DNA from: Caulobacter sp. RHG1
Lineage (GTDB): Bacteria; Pseudomonadota; Alphaproteobacteria; Caulobacterales; Caulobacteraceae
Assembly: GCF_013181195.1 (NCBI RefSeq)
Contig: NZ_SMZP01000003.1
Span: forward strand, 248,001 to 312,000
Length of the DNA stretch: 64,000 nucleotides
Direction: 5' to 3'
Shown here: positions 1 through 8,872 of the stretch, piece after piece
Numbering within the stretch: position 1 is the stretch's first letter
Layout: each line of letters begins with the position of its first letter
Notes under the pieces: model-generated
Told to the model about the DNA's origin: nothing
The model's input: only the letters and a program-made list of their open reading frames with translations
Database searches by the model: none
Made by a program: the position numbers and the translations under genes

Positions 1-720
1 GGCCAGGAAGCTGACGGCGTAGTGCGGGCTGAAGGCCTTGAGGATGTGCGGGGTGTCGCCCAGGTGGACGGCGCCCAGCACCAGCATGACCGCGAACCAG
101 ACGGCGCAGATCGGGCCGAACAGCAGGCCGACCTTGGCGGTGCCGTGGCTCTGGATGAAGAACAGGCCCAGCAGCATCGCCGTGGCGATCAGCAGGACCA
201 TCTGGTTGCTGACCCCGTGCTCCAGGGCTGGAATGGTGCGCAGGCCTTCCACGGCCGACATCACCGACATGGCGGGGGTGATCACCGCATCGCCATAGAA
301 CAGGGCCGCGCCGGCCACGCCCAGGGCGAAGACCACCGGCGTGCGGCGGCCGATGGCGCGCTGGGCCAGGGCCATCAGCGACAAGACGCCGCCCTCGCCC
401 TTGTTGTCGGCGCGCATGATGAAGAACACGTACTTGATCGTGACGACCAGGATCAGCGCCCACAGGGCCAGCGACACCACGCCGTAAATCTCGCCGCGAG
501 TCACCCCGTCGTGCGAGGCCGCCGCCAGGGCTTCCTTGAAGGCGTAGAGCGGGCTGGTGCCGATGTCGCCGAACACCACGCCGACAGCGCCCAGCGCCAG
601 CGCGAAAAAGCCGTGTCCCTTGGGATCATGGCCGTTCGCAGGGGCGCCGTTCTGTTGCGGAATGTCGGAAGCAGGCGTCGCGCAATCGGAGGCCGGTGCG
701 CTAGAGGCTTCGGAAGCCAT
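1..720 (-). CDS. kup: KUP-family potassium uptake permease, N-terminal part (runs off the left edge)
   Basis: Inner-membrane K+/H+ symporter of the KUP/HAK/KT family. Only the first 240 codons lie in the window; the frame is open through base 1. Reading from the ATG at 720, a Ser/Ala/Gly-rich cytoplasmic tail of about 35 residues leads into the family signature GVVFGDIGTSPLYA (about residues 47-60), then successive hydrophobic helices and a YGDAVITPAMSV segment. A GGAGG sits six bases upstream of the ATG and supports this start. It is transcribed away from the Rrf2 gene across about 200 bp. The family call is firm; the C-terminal cytoplasmic domain cannot be checked here. Confidence 0.93.
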   Translation of the reverse strand, partial: MASEASSAPASDCATPASDIPQQNGAPANGHDPKGHGFFALALGAVGVVFGDIGTSPLYAFKEALAAASHDGVTRGEIYGVVSLALWALILVVTIKYVFFIMRADNKGEGGVLSLMALAQRAIGRRTPVVFALGVAGAALFYGDAVITPAMSVMSAVEGLRTIPALEHGVSNQMVLLIATAMLLGLFFIQSHGTAKVGLLFGPICAVWFAVMLVLGAVHLGDTPHILKAFSPHYAVSFLA

Positions 721-918
721 TCAATCCCTCCGGGCCGACCTCGCAAAAGGCTGCCGGCCGACCCATATCGATCAAGCGGGGCGCGATACACCCAATCGTC
801 GCCGTGTTCAATCGTCGCCTGTGTCGCCCCCCTCTCCAAAACGAGGCGCGGCTACACGGCGAAGGTGAACGACTTTTCAGTTGAACGCGCGGGTGACAAC
901 CTTACGTTCCCGGTCGAG

Positions 919-1359
919 ATGTCGGACAGTCAGAAATTCCCCGTTGCGGCGCACGCCCTGGCCTATCTGGCGCACAAGTCGGCTTTTTCGGCCGACCGCG
1001 CCGTAGCCAGCGCGGAGCTTGCCGCCTCGGTCCCGACCAATCCGGTCGTGGTCCGCCGGGTCACCGCCATGCTGGGCAAGGCGGGACTGATCGGCGCGCG
1101 CGCCGGCGCCAACGGCGGCGCGTGGCTGCTGAAGCCGGCCGACGAGATCACCCTCGACGTCGTGCTGAAGGCCGTGAACGGCTGCGCGCACTTGGGCGTC
1201 GCGCCCAAGGGCGTGAAGGGCTGCCCGGTCGGCGAGAAGATCCCCGACGCCGTCCGCGCCGCCATCACCGCCGCCGACCGCGCCGCCCACGAGCGCCTGG
1301 GCCAGATCACCGTCGCTGATCTGCTGCACGGCGCGCACGAGGCGGTCGCGGCGGGCTGA
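919..1359 (+). CDS. Rrf2-family transcriptional regulator
   Basis: Small DNA-binding regulator of 146 residues, the usual size for the Rrf2 family. The N-terminal half reads as a winged helix-turn-helix (VASAELAASVPTNPVVVRRV followed by a GLI...ANGGAWLLKPADEITL wing). The C-terminal half has only two cysteines (in NGCAHLGV and KGCPVGE), not the three-cysteine cluster of IscR/NsrR. It is therefore more like the YwnA/YwgB subgroup that lacks a classic Fe-S site; whether it binds a cofactor is unknown. The frame is open far upstream, but homology-like sequence begins at this ATG. The divergent kup and the convergent MFS exporter, which ends two bases away, are possible targets; that is inference. 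Confidence 0.8.
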   Translation: MSDSQKFPVAAHALAYLAHKSAFSADRAVASAELAASVPTNPVVVRRVTAMLGKAGLIGARAGANGGAWLLKPADEITLDVVLKAVNGCAHLGVAPKGVKGCPVGEKIPDAVRAAITAADRAAHERLGQITVADLLHGAHEAVAAG

Positions 1360-1360
1360 T

Positions 1361-2554
1361 CTATTCCGCCGGGGCCAGGGCCAGGCGCTGCTGGCGCGCA
1401 TCGACCGCCGCCACGATCCAGAACACGAAGCCGCCCAGCGCCAGGGCGACGCCGACCCAGCCGGTCGAGGCCCAGCCCCAGCCGGCCGCCAGGGCCAGGC
1501 CGCCCAGCCACGGGCCCAGGGCGTTGGCGGTGTTGAAGGCCGAGTGGTTCAGGGCCGCAGCCAGGGTCTGGGCCTCGCCCGCCACGTCCATCAGCCGGGT
1601 CTGCAGCACCGCCCCCAGCCCGCCGCCGCAACCGATCAGGAAGACGACCGGGATCAGGGTCCACAGGCTATGGATGGCCAGCGGATAGAGGGCCAGCGAC
1701 GCGGCGCTCCACAGCAGCACGGCGCCGATGGCCGGCATCAGGGCGCGGTCGGCAGCCCAGGCGCAGACCAGGGTGCCCAGGGTCATGCCGGCCCCGAACA
1801 CCATCAGCACGATCGGCAGGGCCGCAGGCGAGGCGTGGGTGACCGCCAGCATGGTGTCCGCCAGATAGGTGTAGACGCAGAACATGCCGCCAAAGCCGAT
1901 CGCGCCGATCGCCAGGGTCAGCCACACCCGGCCCTTGGCCAGGGCGGAGAGCTCGCGCAGCGGGCTGGCGTCGGCGGCCGCGCCGTCACGCGGGGCGTAG
2001 ATGGCCACGGCCGTAGCGGTCAGGGCCGCCAGCACGGCGACGATCACGAAGCCCCAGCGCCAGCCGATCCACTGACCCACCACATTGGCCAGCGGCACGC
2101 CGACGATGGTGGCCACGGTCAGGCCGATCATCACCATGGCCACGGCCCGCGCCCGCTTGTGCGGCGGAGCGACGCTGGCGGCGACCAGGGCCGCGACGCC
2201 GAAATAGGCCCCATGCGGCAGGCCGCTGAAGAACCGGAAGGCGATCATCCAGCCGAAGTCGGGGGCGATGGCGCTGAGCAGGTTGCCCACCGCGAACACC
2301 GCCATCAGCGCCATCAGGATCACCCGGCGCGGCCAGCGGGCCGCCGCCACGGCGATCACCGGCGCTCCGACCACCACGCCCAGGGCATAGGCGCTGATCG
2401 CATGGCCGGCCGTCGGCGCGTCCACGCCCAGATCCTTGGCGAAGTGGGGCAGAAGGCTCATCGACGCGAACTCGGTCGTGCCGATCGCAAAGCCGCCCAG
2501 GGCCAGGGCGCCCAGCACGAGGCCGGGATGCACGGTCGGAGTCTCGGCGGTCAT
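1361..2554 (-). CDS. MFS transporter, DHA1 (AraJ/YdhP-like) drug or sugar efflux permease
   Basis: Twelve-helix major facilitator superfamily exporter of 397 residues in the inner membrane. The N-terminus carries GFAIGTTEFASMSLLPHFAK, typical of the arabinose-efflux/purine-efflux DHA1 subgroup, followed by the loop 2-3 region RWPRRVILM. I chose the ATG at 2554 rather than an upstream in-frame ATG at 2620 because a GAGG lies about seven bases before it and the protein then begins where family members do. The substrate cannot be told from sequence. It is divergent from an SDR gene, with a perfect 14-bp palindrome in the space between, so the pair may be co-regulated. Confidence 0.85.
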   Translation of the reverse strand: MTAETPTVHPGLVLGALALGGFAIGTTEFASMSLLPHFAKDLGVDAPTAGHAISAYALGVVVGAPVIAVAAARWPRRVILMALMAVFAVGNLLSAIAPDFGWMIAFRFFSGLPHGAYFGVAALVAASVAPPHKRARAVAMVMIGLTVATIVGVPLANVVGQWIGWRWGFVIVAVLAALTATAVAIYAPRDGAAADASPLRELSALAKGRVWLTLAIGAIGFGGMFCVYTYLADTMLAVTHASPAALPIVLMVFGAGMTLGTLVCAWAADRALMPAIGAVLLWSAASLALYPLAIHSLWTLIPVVFLIGCGGGLGAVLQTRLMDVAGEAQTLAAALNHSAFNTANALGPWLGGLALAAGWGWASTGWVGVALALGGFVFWIVAAVDARQQRLALAPAE

Positions 2555-2659
2555 GTCGGGGCCTCTCAAACACACATGCGGCGCAGCGGAACGGAGCGCG
2601 GCGAGAGTCGCGTCCGGCATTCATGCTGCACTGCAGAAGTTCTTTGTCAGATAAAATAC

Positions 2660-2673
2660 CGACAACGTTGTCG
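2660..2673. promoter_or_regulatory. Perfect 14-bp palindrome, candidate operator between divergent MFS and SDR genes
   Basis: CGACAACGTTGTCG is self-complementary and lies in the 221-bp divergent region. Additional TTGTC half-sites occur at 2644 and 2670, and an AT-rich GATAAAATAC stretch precedes it. This is what a dimeric repressor site would look like; no regulator gene is adjacent, so the binding protein is unknown. Confidence 0.4.
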
Positions 2674-2775
2674 CAAGGCGGCCGCGACATTTCATTGTTC
2701 ACCGGGGCGCTTCTTGAACCAAAGCCCCGGTCGTGCTCGTCTCCGGCCAAGTTCTGTTCTTTTCCGGATCACCTC

Positions 2776-3576
2776 ATGGCTCGCCGCCTCGCCCTGATCA
2801 CCGGCGCTTCCGCCGGCATCGGCGCCGCCTCCGCCCGCATCTACGCCAGCCACGGCTATGACGTGGCCCTGACCGCGCGCCGGGCGGACCGGCTGGAGGG
2901 CCTGGCCGCCGAGATCAAGCTTCGCTCGGGGGTTGAAGCCTACGCCATTCCCGCCGACCTGGCCGAGCCGGGCGGGACGAATGCGGTCCTGGCCGCGATC
3001 GCCGAGCAGGGCCGCGTCGTCGACGCCCTCGTGAACAACGCCGGCTACGGCCTGCCGGGGGTCTATTCGGCGACGGGCTGGGCCGAGCAGGCGACCTTCC
3101 TGCAGGTGATGCTGACCGGCGTCTGCGAGATGACCCACAAGGTGCTGCCGGGCATGGTCGAGCGGCGTTTCGGCCGCATCGTCAACGTCGCCTCGCTGGC
3201 GGGCCTGGTCCCCGGCGCGGCCGGCCACACCCTGTACGCGGCGACCAAGGGCTTCCTCGTCAAGTTCTCCCAGAGCCTGCACCTGGAGAACCTGGCGACC
3301 GGCGTGCACGTGTCGGCCCTGTGCCCGGGCTTCACCTATTCGGAGTTCCACGACGTCAACGGCACCCGCGGCCAGGTCAGCCAGGGCGTGCCCGAATGGA
3401 TGTGGCTGGGGGCCGACGAGGTCGCCGCCGCCGGCTACGAGGCCGCCGAGGCCAACCGCTCGATCTGCGTGCCCGGCGCCCCCAACAAGGCCATCGCCGC
3501 CTTCGCCAAGATCATCCCCGACGAGTGGGCCCTGGCCCTGATCGCCAACCAGGGCGGCAAGTTCCGCAAGGTGTGA
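2776..3576 (+). CDS. SDR-family NAD(P)-dependent oxidoreductase
   Basis: Classical short-chain dehydrogenase of 266 residues. The Rossmann nucleotide-binding motif is TGASAGIG near the N-terminus, the structural NNAG motif is at about residue 85, and the catalytic Ser...Tyr-x-x-x-Lys appears as NVASLAG...YAATK. An Arg-rich segment after strand 2 (TARRADRL) suggests NADP(H) preference. The start is the ATG immediately preceding the Rossmann strand; an open frame extends upstream to 2623 but shows nothing domain-like. Substrate unknown. Divergent from the MFS exporter and followed by rlmN. Confidence 0.88.
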   Translation: MARRLALITGASAGIGAASARIYASHGYDVALTARRADRLEGLAAEIKLRSGVEAYAIPADLAEPGGTNAVLAAIAEQGRVVDALVNNAGYGLPGVYSATGWAEQATFLQVMLTGVCEMTHKVLPGMVERRFGRIVNVASLAGLVPGAAGHTLYAATKGFLVKFSQSLHLENLATGVHVSALCPGFTYSEFHDVNGTRGQVSQGVPEWMWLGADEVAAAGYEAAEANRSICVPGAPNKAIAAFAKIIPDEWALALIANQGGKFRKV

Positions 3577-3579
3577 CAT

Positions 3580-3600
3580 CCCGTCAGGGCGGGGCTTTTT
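3580..3600 (+). terminator. Possible short intrinsic terminator after the SDR gene
   Basis: A short G+C stem (CCCGT/GCGGG with a four-base loop) two to three bases after the SDR stop is followed by TTTTT. The stem is only about five base pairs, so termination strength is doubtful. Confidence 0.3.
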
Positions 3601-3659
3601 GGAAAACCGTCCCGGACCTGCTATATGTCCGCCTCGACCCCGAAGAGCCGGACACCCCC

Positions 3660-4874
3660 TTGAGCGCCACCCTAGACCTGTCGCGCGTCTCCGCCGAGAC
3701 GACGCCCGCCGCCCCCATTGCCAAACCGATGATCAACCTGTCGGGCCTGACGCGCCCGCAACTGGTCGCGGCCCTGGTCGAGAGCGGCGTTGTCGAGCAC
3801 GGCAAGGCCAAGATGCGCGCCACCCAGATCTTCCGCTGGATGCACCATCGCGGCGTCACCGACTTCGCCAACATGAGCGACGTCGCCAAGGAGACCCGCG
3901 CGCGCCTCGCCGACACCTTCACCATCGCCCGTCCGGAGATCGTCGAGCGCCAGGTCAGCAAGGACGGCACACGCAAGTGGCTGATCCGCATGGCCCCGGG
4001 CATCGAGGTCGAGAGCGTCTACATTCCCGGCGTCGGCCGCGCCGGCGCCCTGTGCGTGTCCAGCCAGGTCGGCTGCACGCTGAACTGCAGCTTCTGCCAC
4101 ACCGGCACCCAGCCGCTGGTCCGCAACCTGACCGCGGCCGAGATCGTCGCCCAGGTGCAGGTGGCCAAGGACGACCTGGCCGAATGGCCGTCGGACAAGG
4201 ACGACCGCGTGCTCTCGAACATCGTGTTCATGGGCATGGGCGAGCCGCTGTACAATCTGGGCCAGGTGGCCGACGCCATCGAGATCATCAGCGACAACGA
4301 GGGCATCGGCATCTCGCGTCGCCGGATCACGGTCTCGACCTCGGGCGTCGTGCCGATGCTGGAGAAGCTGGGCGATACGACGCAAGCCATGCTGGCGATC
4401 AGCCTGCACGCCACCAACGATCCGCTACGCGACGTCCTGGTGCCTCTGAACAAGAAGTACCCGATCGAGCAGCTGATGGCCGGCATCCGGGCCTATCCGG
4501 GCCTGTCGAACGCCCGCCGGGTCACGTTCGAGTACGTCATGCTGAAGGGGATCAACGACAGCCCCGACGAGGCTCGCGCCCTGGTCAAGCTGATCAAGGG
4601 CATCCCGGCCAAGGTCAATCTGATCCCGTTCAACCCCTGGCCGGGCAGCGACTACCAGTGCTCGGACTGGGCGACGATCGAGGCCTTCGCCGCGATCCTC
4701 AACAAGGCCGGCTACTCCTCGCCGATCCGCACCCCGCGCGGCCGCGACATCCTCGCCGCCTGCGGCCAACTGAAGAGCGAGAGCGAAAAGGTCCGCGCCT
4801 CGGCCCTGCGCAAGCTCTCGCTGGCGGCCATGGCCGGCGTGCTGTCGGAAGACGACGAGGACGAGGCGGCCTAA
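3660..4874 (+). CDS. rlmN: RlmN, dual-specificity 23S rRNA/tRNA adenine-C2 methyltransferase (radical SAM)
   Basis: Cytoplasmic radical-SAM enzyme that methylates C2 of A2503 in 23S rRNA and of A37 in certain tRNAs. The [4Fe-4S]-binding CxxxCxxC is seen as CTLNCSFC, followed by [22 protein letters not shown] and SGVVPML are family hallmarks, and the C-terminal ILAACGQL contains the methyl-carrying cysteine. The start is uncertain. A TTG at 3660 gives 404 residues and an N-terminal extension ([11 protein letters not shown]...) I believe is typical of Caulobacter RlmN. The internal ATG at 3729 would give 381 residues, still containing every catalytic motif. The acidic C-terminus SEDDEDEAA is unusual but harmless. 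Confidence 0.93.
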   Translation: MSATLDLSRVSAETTPAAPIAKPMINLSGLTRPQLVAALVESGVVEHGKAKMRATQIFRWMHHRGVTDFANMSDVAKETRARLADTFTIARPEIVERQVSKDGTRKWLIRMAPGIEVESVYIPGVGRAGALCVSSQVGCTLNCSFCHTGTQPLVRNLTAAEIVAQVQVAKDDLAEWPSDKDDRVLSNIVFMGMGEPLYNLGQVADAIEIISDNEGIGISRRRITVSTSGVVPMLEKLGDTTQAMLAISLHATNDPLRDVLVPLNKKYPIEQLMAGIRAYPGLSNARRVTFEYVMLKGINDSPDEARALVKLIKGIPAKVNLIPFNPWPGSDYQCSDWATIEAFAAILNKAGYSSPIRTPRGRDILAACGQLKSESEKVRASALRKLSLAAMAGVLSEDDEDEAA

Positions 4875-4903
4875 GGGCCTCAGCGCCCTCCTCCCTGCCC
4901 CTT

Positions 4904-4987
4904 CCCGAGTTTCCCCGCAGAGGCGGGGACATCCCGGCCAAGCCCTGAATCTCAGCTTGGGTCCCCGCCTTCGCGGGGAAGCTCGGG
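4904..4987. repeat. Palindromic intergenic repeat, family 1 (copy 1)
   Basis: Two arms, CCCGAGTTTCCCCGC and its near-complement ending GCGGGGAAGCTCGGG, each carry an internal CCCCGC/GCGGGG mini-hairpin and flank a variable centre. The same architecture recurs at 5350-5483 and 61927-62032. It fills the space between rlmN and the convergent GIY-YIG gene and could act as a bidirectional terminator; function is inferred only. Confidence 0.75.
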
Positions 4988-5009
4988 GTGGGGTAGCGTC
5001 GAGCGACGC

Positions 5010-5303
5010 TCAGCCATTCAGCGTTTCATACAGATCAGCCCAGGTCGGATTTTCCGCTTCGATCAGACGGATCTTCCAGGCCCTGTTCCACTTCTTGATC
5101 TGACGCTCGCGGATCAAGGCCCCGTCGCGGGTGTCGCCGATTTCATACCAGACCAGGCGCACGACCCCGTACCGCGCGCTGAAGCCCCTGCGCAGCTTCT
5201 CACGATGCTCCCAGACGCGGCGGGCGAGGTCATCGGTATGGCCGCAGTAGAGCGTGCCATAGGGTCGGCTGGCGAGAAGATAAACCGCAAAGCCTGGGTT
5301 CAT
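5010..5303 (-). CDS. GIY-YIG nuclease-fold protein (UPF0213-like)
   Basis: Single-domain GIY-YIG superfamily protein of 97 residues. The diagnostic pair appears as AVYLLAS...GTLYCGHT, followed by the conserved Arg in DDLARRVWEHRE and a Glu in RERQIKKW, which matches the catalytic Arg and metal-binding Glu positions of the fold. Proteins of this compact type are widespread, but their DNA substrate and cellular role are not established. The start was placed at the ATG at 5303, where the fold begins, rather than at 5333. The gene stands alone between two copies of the same palindromic repeat. Confidence 0.82.
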   Translation of the reverse strand: MNPGFAVYLLASRPYGTLYCGHTDDLARRVWEHREKLRRGFSARYGVVRLVWYEIGDTRDGALIRERQIKKWNRAWKIRLIEAENPTWADLYETLNG

Positions 5304-5349
5304 GACCGCTCTCCCATGCGGAGAACATATCAAGAACTCAACTCACATG

Positions 5350-5483
5350 CCACCCACCCCGAGTTTCCCCGCGAAGGCGGGGATCCAAGCCGAGGTTCAG
5401 AGCTTGGCTCGGAGCTCAAACATCCAGAAAGCGGACGGTCCGCTTGGGTCCCCGCCTTCGCGGGGAAACTCGGGGGTGGTGGC
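5350..5483. repeat. Palindromic intergenic repeat, family 1 (copy 2)
   Basis: Two 42-nt arms, near-perfect inverted complements with only a few mismatches, flank a centre of about 50 nt. Each arm contains GAGTTTCCCCGCGAAGGCGG or its complement. It occupies most of the gap between the GIY-YIG gene and the glmS stop. Confidence 0.8.
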
Positions 5484-5509
5484 GTGGGATGTGGGCAAGC
5501 TAGAGCCCG

Positions 5510-7330
5510 CTATTCCACCGTCACCGACTTGGCCAGGTTCCGCGGCTGGTCGACGTCCGCGCCCTTCACCACGGCGACGTGGTAGGCCAGGAGCTGGATC
5601 GGGGCCGACATCACCAGGGTCGAGACCAGCGGATCGCTGGCCGGAGCCGTGACCACCACCTTGGCGCCGGCCGGGGCGTGCTTGGCGCCTTCGGTGTCGG
5701 TGATGAAGATCACCTGGCCGCCTCGGGCCATGACCTCGCTCATGTTCGAGGCCGACTTCTCGAAATAGCTGTCGTGCGGGGCCAGGATGACGATCGGGGT
5801 CTGGTCGTCGACGAGGGCGATCGGGCCGTGCTTCAGCTCGCCGGCGGCATAACCTTCGGCGTGGATGTAGCTGATCTCCTTCAGCTTCAGCGCGCCTTCC
5901 AGGGCCAGGGCCGACATCGGACCACGGCCGAGGTAGAGCACGTCACGGGCCTTGGCGACGTCGGCGGCGATCTCCTTGATGGCGTCTTCCAGGCCTATGG
6001 CCTCGGCGATCAGGCGCGGGGCTTCCAGCAGCACCTTCACAAGGCGCTGCTCCTCGGCGGCGTCGATCGTTCCGCGGGCTTTTGCCGCCGCGACAGCCAG
6101 GGCGATCATCACGCTGACCTGGGCGGTGAAGGCCTTGGTGGAGGCCACGCCGATCTCGGGACCGCAATGGATCGGCCAGACGACGTCGACCTCGCGGGCC
6201 ATGGTCGATTCCTGGGCGTTGACGACCACCGCGCTCTTCATGCCCTTGGCCTTGCAGTAGCGCAGGGCCGCCAGGGTGTCGGCGGTCTCGCCCGACTGCG
6301 ACATGGCGATGACCAGCGAGCCCGGACGCAGGGCCGGCTGGCGATAGCGGAACTCCGAGGCGATCTCGACATCCACCGGCAGGTCGGCCAGCTGCTCGAT
6401 CAGGTACTTGCCGACGACGCCGGCGATGAACGAGGTGCCGCAGGCGACGATCTGGATGCGTTCGAGCTTGGCGAAATCGATGTCGCCCGGCACGGCGGCC
6501 TTCGAGGTCAGGGTGTCGACATAGGCCGAGATCGTACGCTGGCAGCCCTCCGGCTGGTCATGGATTTCCTTCTCCATGAAGTGCCGGTAGTTGCCCTTTT
6601 CCAGCATCACGGCCGAGGCGGCCACGACCCGCACGGCCCGCGTCACCGCCGCGCCCGCGGCGTCGAAGATGCGGTAGCTGTCGTGGTCCAGAGCCACGTA
6701 GTCGCCCTCGTCCAGATAGACGACGCGGTTGGTGAAGGGGCCCACGGCTAGCGCGTCCGAGCCCAGGAACATCTCGCCCTGGCCCTCGCCCACGACCAGC
6801 GGGCTGCCGCGGCGGGCGCCCAGGATCAGGTTCTGCTCGCCCTCGATCAGAACGGCCAGGGCGTAGGCGCCGGTCAGGCGGTCCAGAGTGGCCTTGAAGG
6901 CGTCCAGCGGGGCCAGGCCGGTGGCCAGTTCGGCGTCGATCAGGTGGGCGATCACCTCGGTGTCGGTGTCGCTGGAGAACGTGCGACCGGCGGCGGCCAG
7001 CTCGGCCTTCAGCTCGGCGAAGTTCTCGATGATGCCGTTGTGCACCAGGGTGACGCGACCGGCAGTGTGCGGGTGGGCGTTCTCGACGGTCGGCGCGCCG
7101 TGCGTGGCCCAGCGGGTGTGGCCGATGCCGGTGGTCGCGGTCAGGGGCTGCTCGGCGACCACCGCTTCCAGGGCCTTGATCTTGCCCTTGGCCCGGCGGC
7201 GTTCGACCTTTTCGCCGACGACGCCCGCGATCCCGGCCGAGTCGTAGCCGCGATACTCAAGCCGCTTGAGGCTCTCGATCAGACGCTCGGCGACGGGCTC
7301 TTTTCCGACGATGCCGATAATGCCGCACAT
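5510..7330 (-). CDS. glmS: GlmS, glutamine-fructose-6-phosphate aminotransferase (isomerizing)
   Basis: Makes glucosamine-6-phosphate from fructose-6-phosphate and glutamine, the first committed step to UDP-GlcNAc for peptidoglycan and LPS. It is 606 residues, close to the E. coli enzyme. The N-terminus is MCGIIGIVG, whose Cys2 becomes the glutaminase nucleophile after Met removal; this fixes the start at 7330 although the frame is open to 7438. Residues about 1-225 form the glutaminase domain (HTRWATHG, NGIIEN). Two SIS isomerase domains follow (SQSGETADT; LGRGPMSALALEGALKLKEI), ending in the family tail LAKSVTVE. It is divergent from glmM, the next enzyme of the pathway, across 160 bp. Confidence 0.97.
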   Translation of the reverse strand: MCGIIGIVGKEPVAERLIESLKRLEYRGYDSAGIAGVVGEKVERRRAKGKIKALEAVVAEQPLTATTGIGHTRWATHGAPTVENAHPHTAGRVTLVHNGIIENFAELKAELAAAGRTFSSDTDTEVIAHLIDAELATGLAPLDAFKATLDRLTGAYALAVLIEGEQNLILGARRGSPLVVGEGQGEMFLGSDALAVGPFTNRVVYLDEGDYVALDHDSYRIFDAAGAAVTRAVRVVAASAVMLEKGNYRHFMEKEIHDQPEGCQRTISAYVDTLTSKAAVPGDIDFAKLERIQIVACGTSFIAGVVGKYLIEQLADLPVDVEIASEFRYRQPALRPGSLVIAMSQSGETADTLAALRYCKAKGMKSAVVVNAQESTMAREVDVVWPIHCGPEIGVASTKAFTAQVSVMIALAVAAAKARGTIDAAEEQRLVKVLLEAPRLIAEAIGLEDAIKEIAADVAKARDVLYLGRGPMSALALEGALKLKEISYIHAEGYAAGELKHGPIALVDDQTPIVILAPHDSYFEKSASNMSEVMARGGQVIFITDTEGAKHAPAGAKVVVTAPASDPLVSTLVMSAPIQLLAYHVAVVKGADVDQPRNLAKSVTVE

Positions 7331-7490
7331 GGGCCATGATCCCTTGTAGAACGCCGCAACAGGATTATCCCTGTCGCTGCGGAATTTGCGTGAGGCGCCT
7401 TTAGCACTGGCTAAGGACCCTCTCTGATAAATCTGCATTTCGGATCGTTTCGGGTCCGAAGCACGGCCTTAAAGAGACGACATCACGACC

Positions 7491-8837
7491 ATGAGCAAGC
7501 GCGCCTATTTCGGCACCGACGGCATCCGGGGCCAGGCCAACAAGCATCCGATGACGGCGGAGGTCGCCCTGCGCGTCGGCCTGGCCGCCGGCAAGCTTTT
7601 CCGCTCGCAGGACGAGCGCCGCCACCTGGTGGTGATCGGCAAGGACACCCGCCTGTCGGGCTACATGATCGAGCCCGCTCTGGTGGCCGGCCTGACCAGC
7701 GTCGGCATGGACGTGCGACTCTTTGGCCCACTGCCGACGCCGGCCGTCGCGATGATGACCCGCTCGATGCGCGCCGATCTCGGGATCATGATCTCGGCCA
7801 GCCACAACAATTTCGCCGACAACGGCATCAAGCTGTTCGGCCCTGACGGCTACAAGCTGTCGGACGAGCAGGAGCTGAAGATCGAAGCCCTGATGGACGA
7901 GGGCCTGCAAGAGGGCCTGGCGGCCCCGCGCGACCTGGGCCGCGTCAAGCGCATCGACGACGCCCAGGCGCGCTATGTCGAGATCGTCAAGGCGACCTTC
8001 CCGCGCCACATGAACCTGTCGGGCCTGCGCATCGTCATCGATTGCGCCAATGGCGCGGCCTACAAGGTCGCCCCGACCGCCCTCTATGAACTCGGCGCCG
8101 AGGTCATCGCCCTGGGCGACAATCCCGACGGCACCAACATCAACGAAGAGTGCGGCTCGACCCATCCCGAGGCCATGGCCAAGATGGTCCGCGAATACCG
8201 GGCCGACATCGGCATCGCCCTGGACGGCGACGCCGACCGCCTGGTGATCTGCGACGAGAAGGGCGTGGTCGTCGACGGCGACCAGATCATGGCCATCATC
8301 GCCGGCGCCTTCGCCAAGAGCGGAGGCCTGAAGGGCGGCGGCGTGGTCGCCACCGTGATGTCGAACCTGGGCCTGGAGCGCCAGCTGAACGGCCTGGGCC
8401 TCACGCTCGAGCGCACCGCCGTGGGCGACCGCTACGTGATGCAGCGCATGCGCGAGGGCGGCTTCAATGTCGGCGGCGAGCAGTCGGGCCACCTGATCCT
8501 GTCAGACTTCTCGACCACGGGCGACGGCCTGATCGCCGCCCTGCAGGTGCTGGCGGTGATGATCCAGACCGACAAGCCGATGAGCGCCCTGGGCCGCCAG
8601 TTCGAGCCGGTGCCGCAACTCCTGGAAAACGTCCGCTTCGCCGGCGGCAAGCCGCTGGAGGCCAAGAGCGTCAAGGAGGCCATCGCCGACGGCGAGAGCC
8701 AGCTGAACGGCGCCGGCCGCATCGTGGTGCGCGCCTCGGGCACCGAACCCCTGATCCGCATCATGGCCGAGGGCGACGATCCGGCCTTGGTGAAGACGGT
8801 GGTGAAGTCGATCGTCAGCGCGGTGAAGGCGGTCTAA
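7491..8837 (+). CDS. glmM: GlmM, phosphoglucosamine mutase
   Basis: Interconverts glucosamine-6-phosphate and glucosamine-1-phosphate, directly after GlmS on the way to UDP-GlcNAc. The 448-residue protein is standard length. It begins [11 protein letters not shown], has the phospho-serine loop MISASHN with the catalytic Ser at residue 104, the metal-binding loop LDGDADR, the sugar-binding GGEQSGH and the phosphate-binding [10 protein letters not shown] near the C-terminus. All four domain signatures are intact. The divergent arrangement with glmS suggests coordinated control from the shared 160-bp region. Confidence 0.97.
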   Translation: MSKRAYFGTDGIRGQANKHPMTAEVALRVGLAAGKLFRSQDERRHLVVIGKDTRLSGYMIEPALVAGLTSVGMDVRLFGPLPTPAVAMMTRSMRADLGIMISASHNNFADNGIKLFGPDGYKLSDEQELKIEALMDEGLQEGLAAPRDLGRVKRIDDAQARYVEIVKATFPRHMNLSGLRIVIDCANGAAYKVAPTALYELGAEVIALGDNPDGTNINEECGSTHPEAMAKMVREYRADIGIALDGDADRLVICDEKGVVVDGDQIMAIIAGAFAKSGGLKGGGVVATVMSNLGLERQLNGLGLTLERTAVGDRYVMQRMREGGFNVGGEQSGHLILSDFSTTGDGLIAALQVLAVMIQTDKPMSALGRQFEPVPQLLENVRFAGGKPLEAKSVKEAIADGESQLNGAGRIVVRASGTEPLIRIMAEGDDPALVKTVVKSIVSAVKAV

Positions 8838-8872
8838 GGCCGCTCAGCGGAAAGCGGGTTGTTGCAGAGAAC

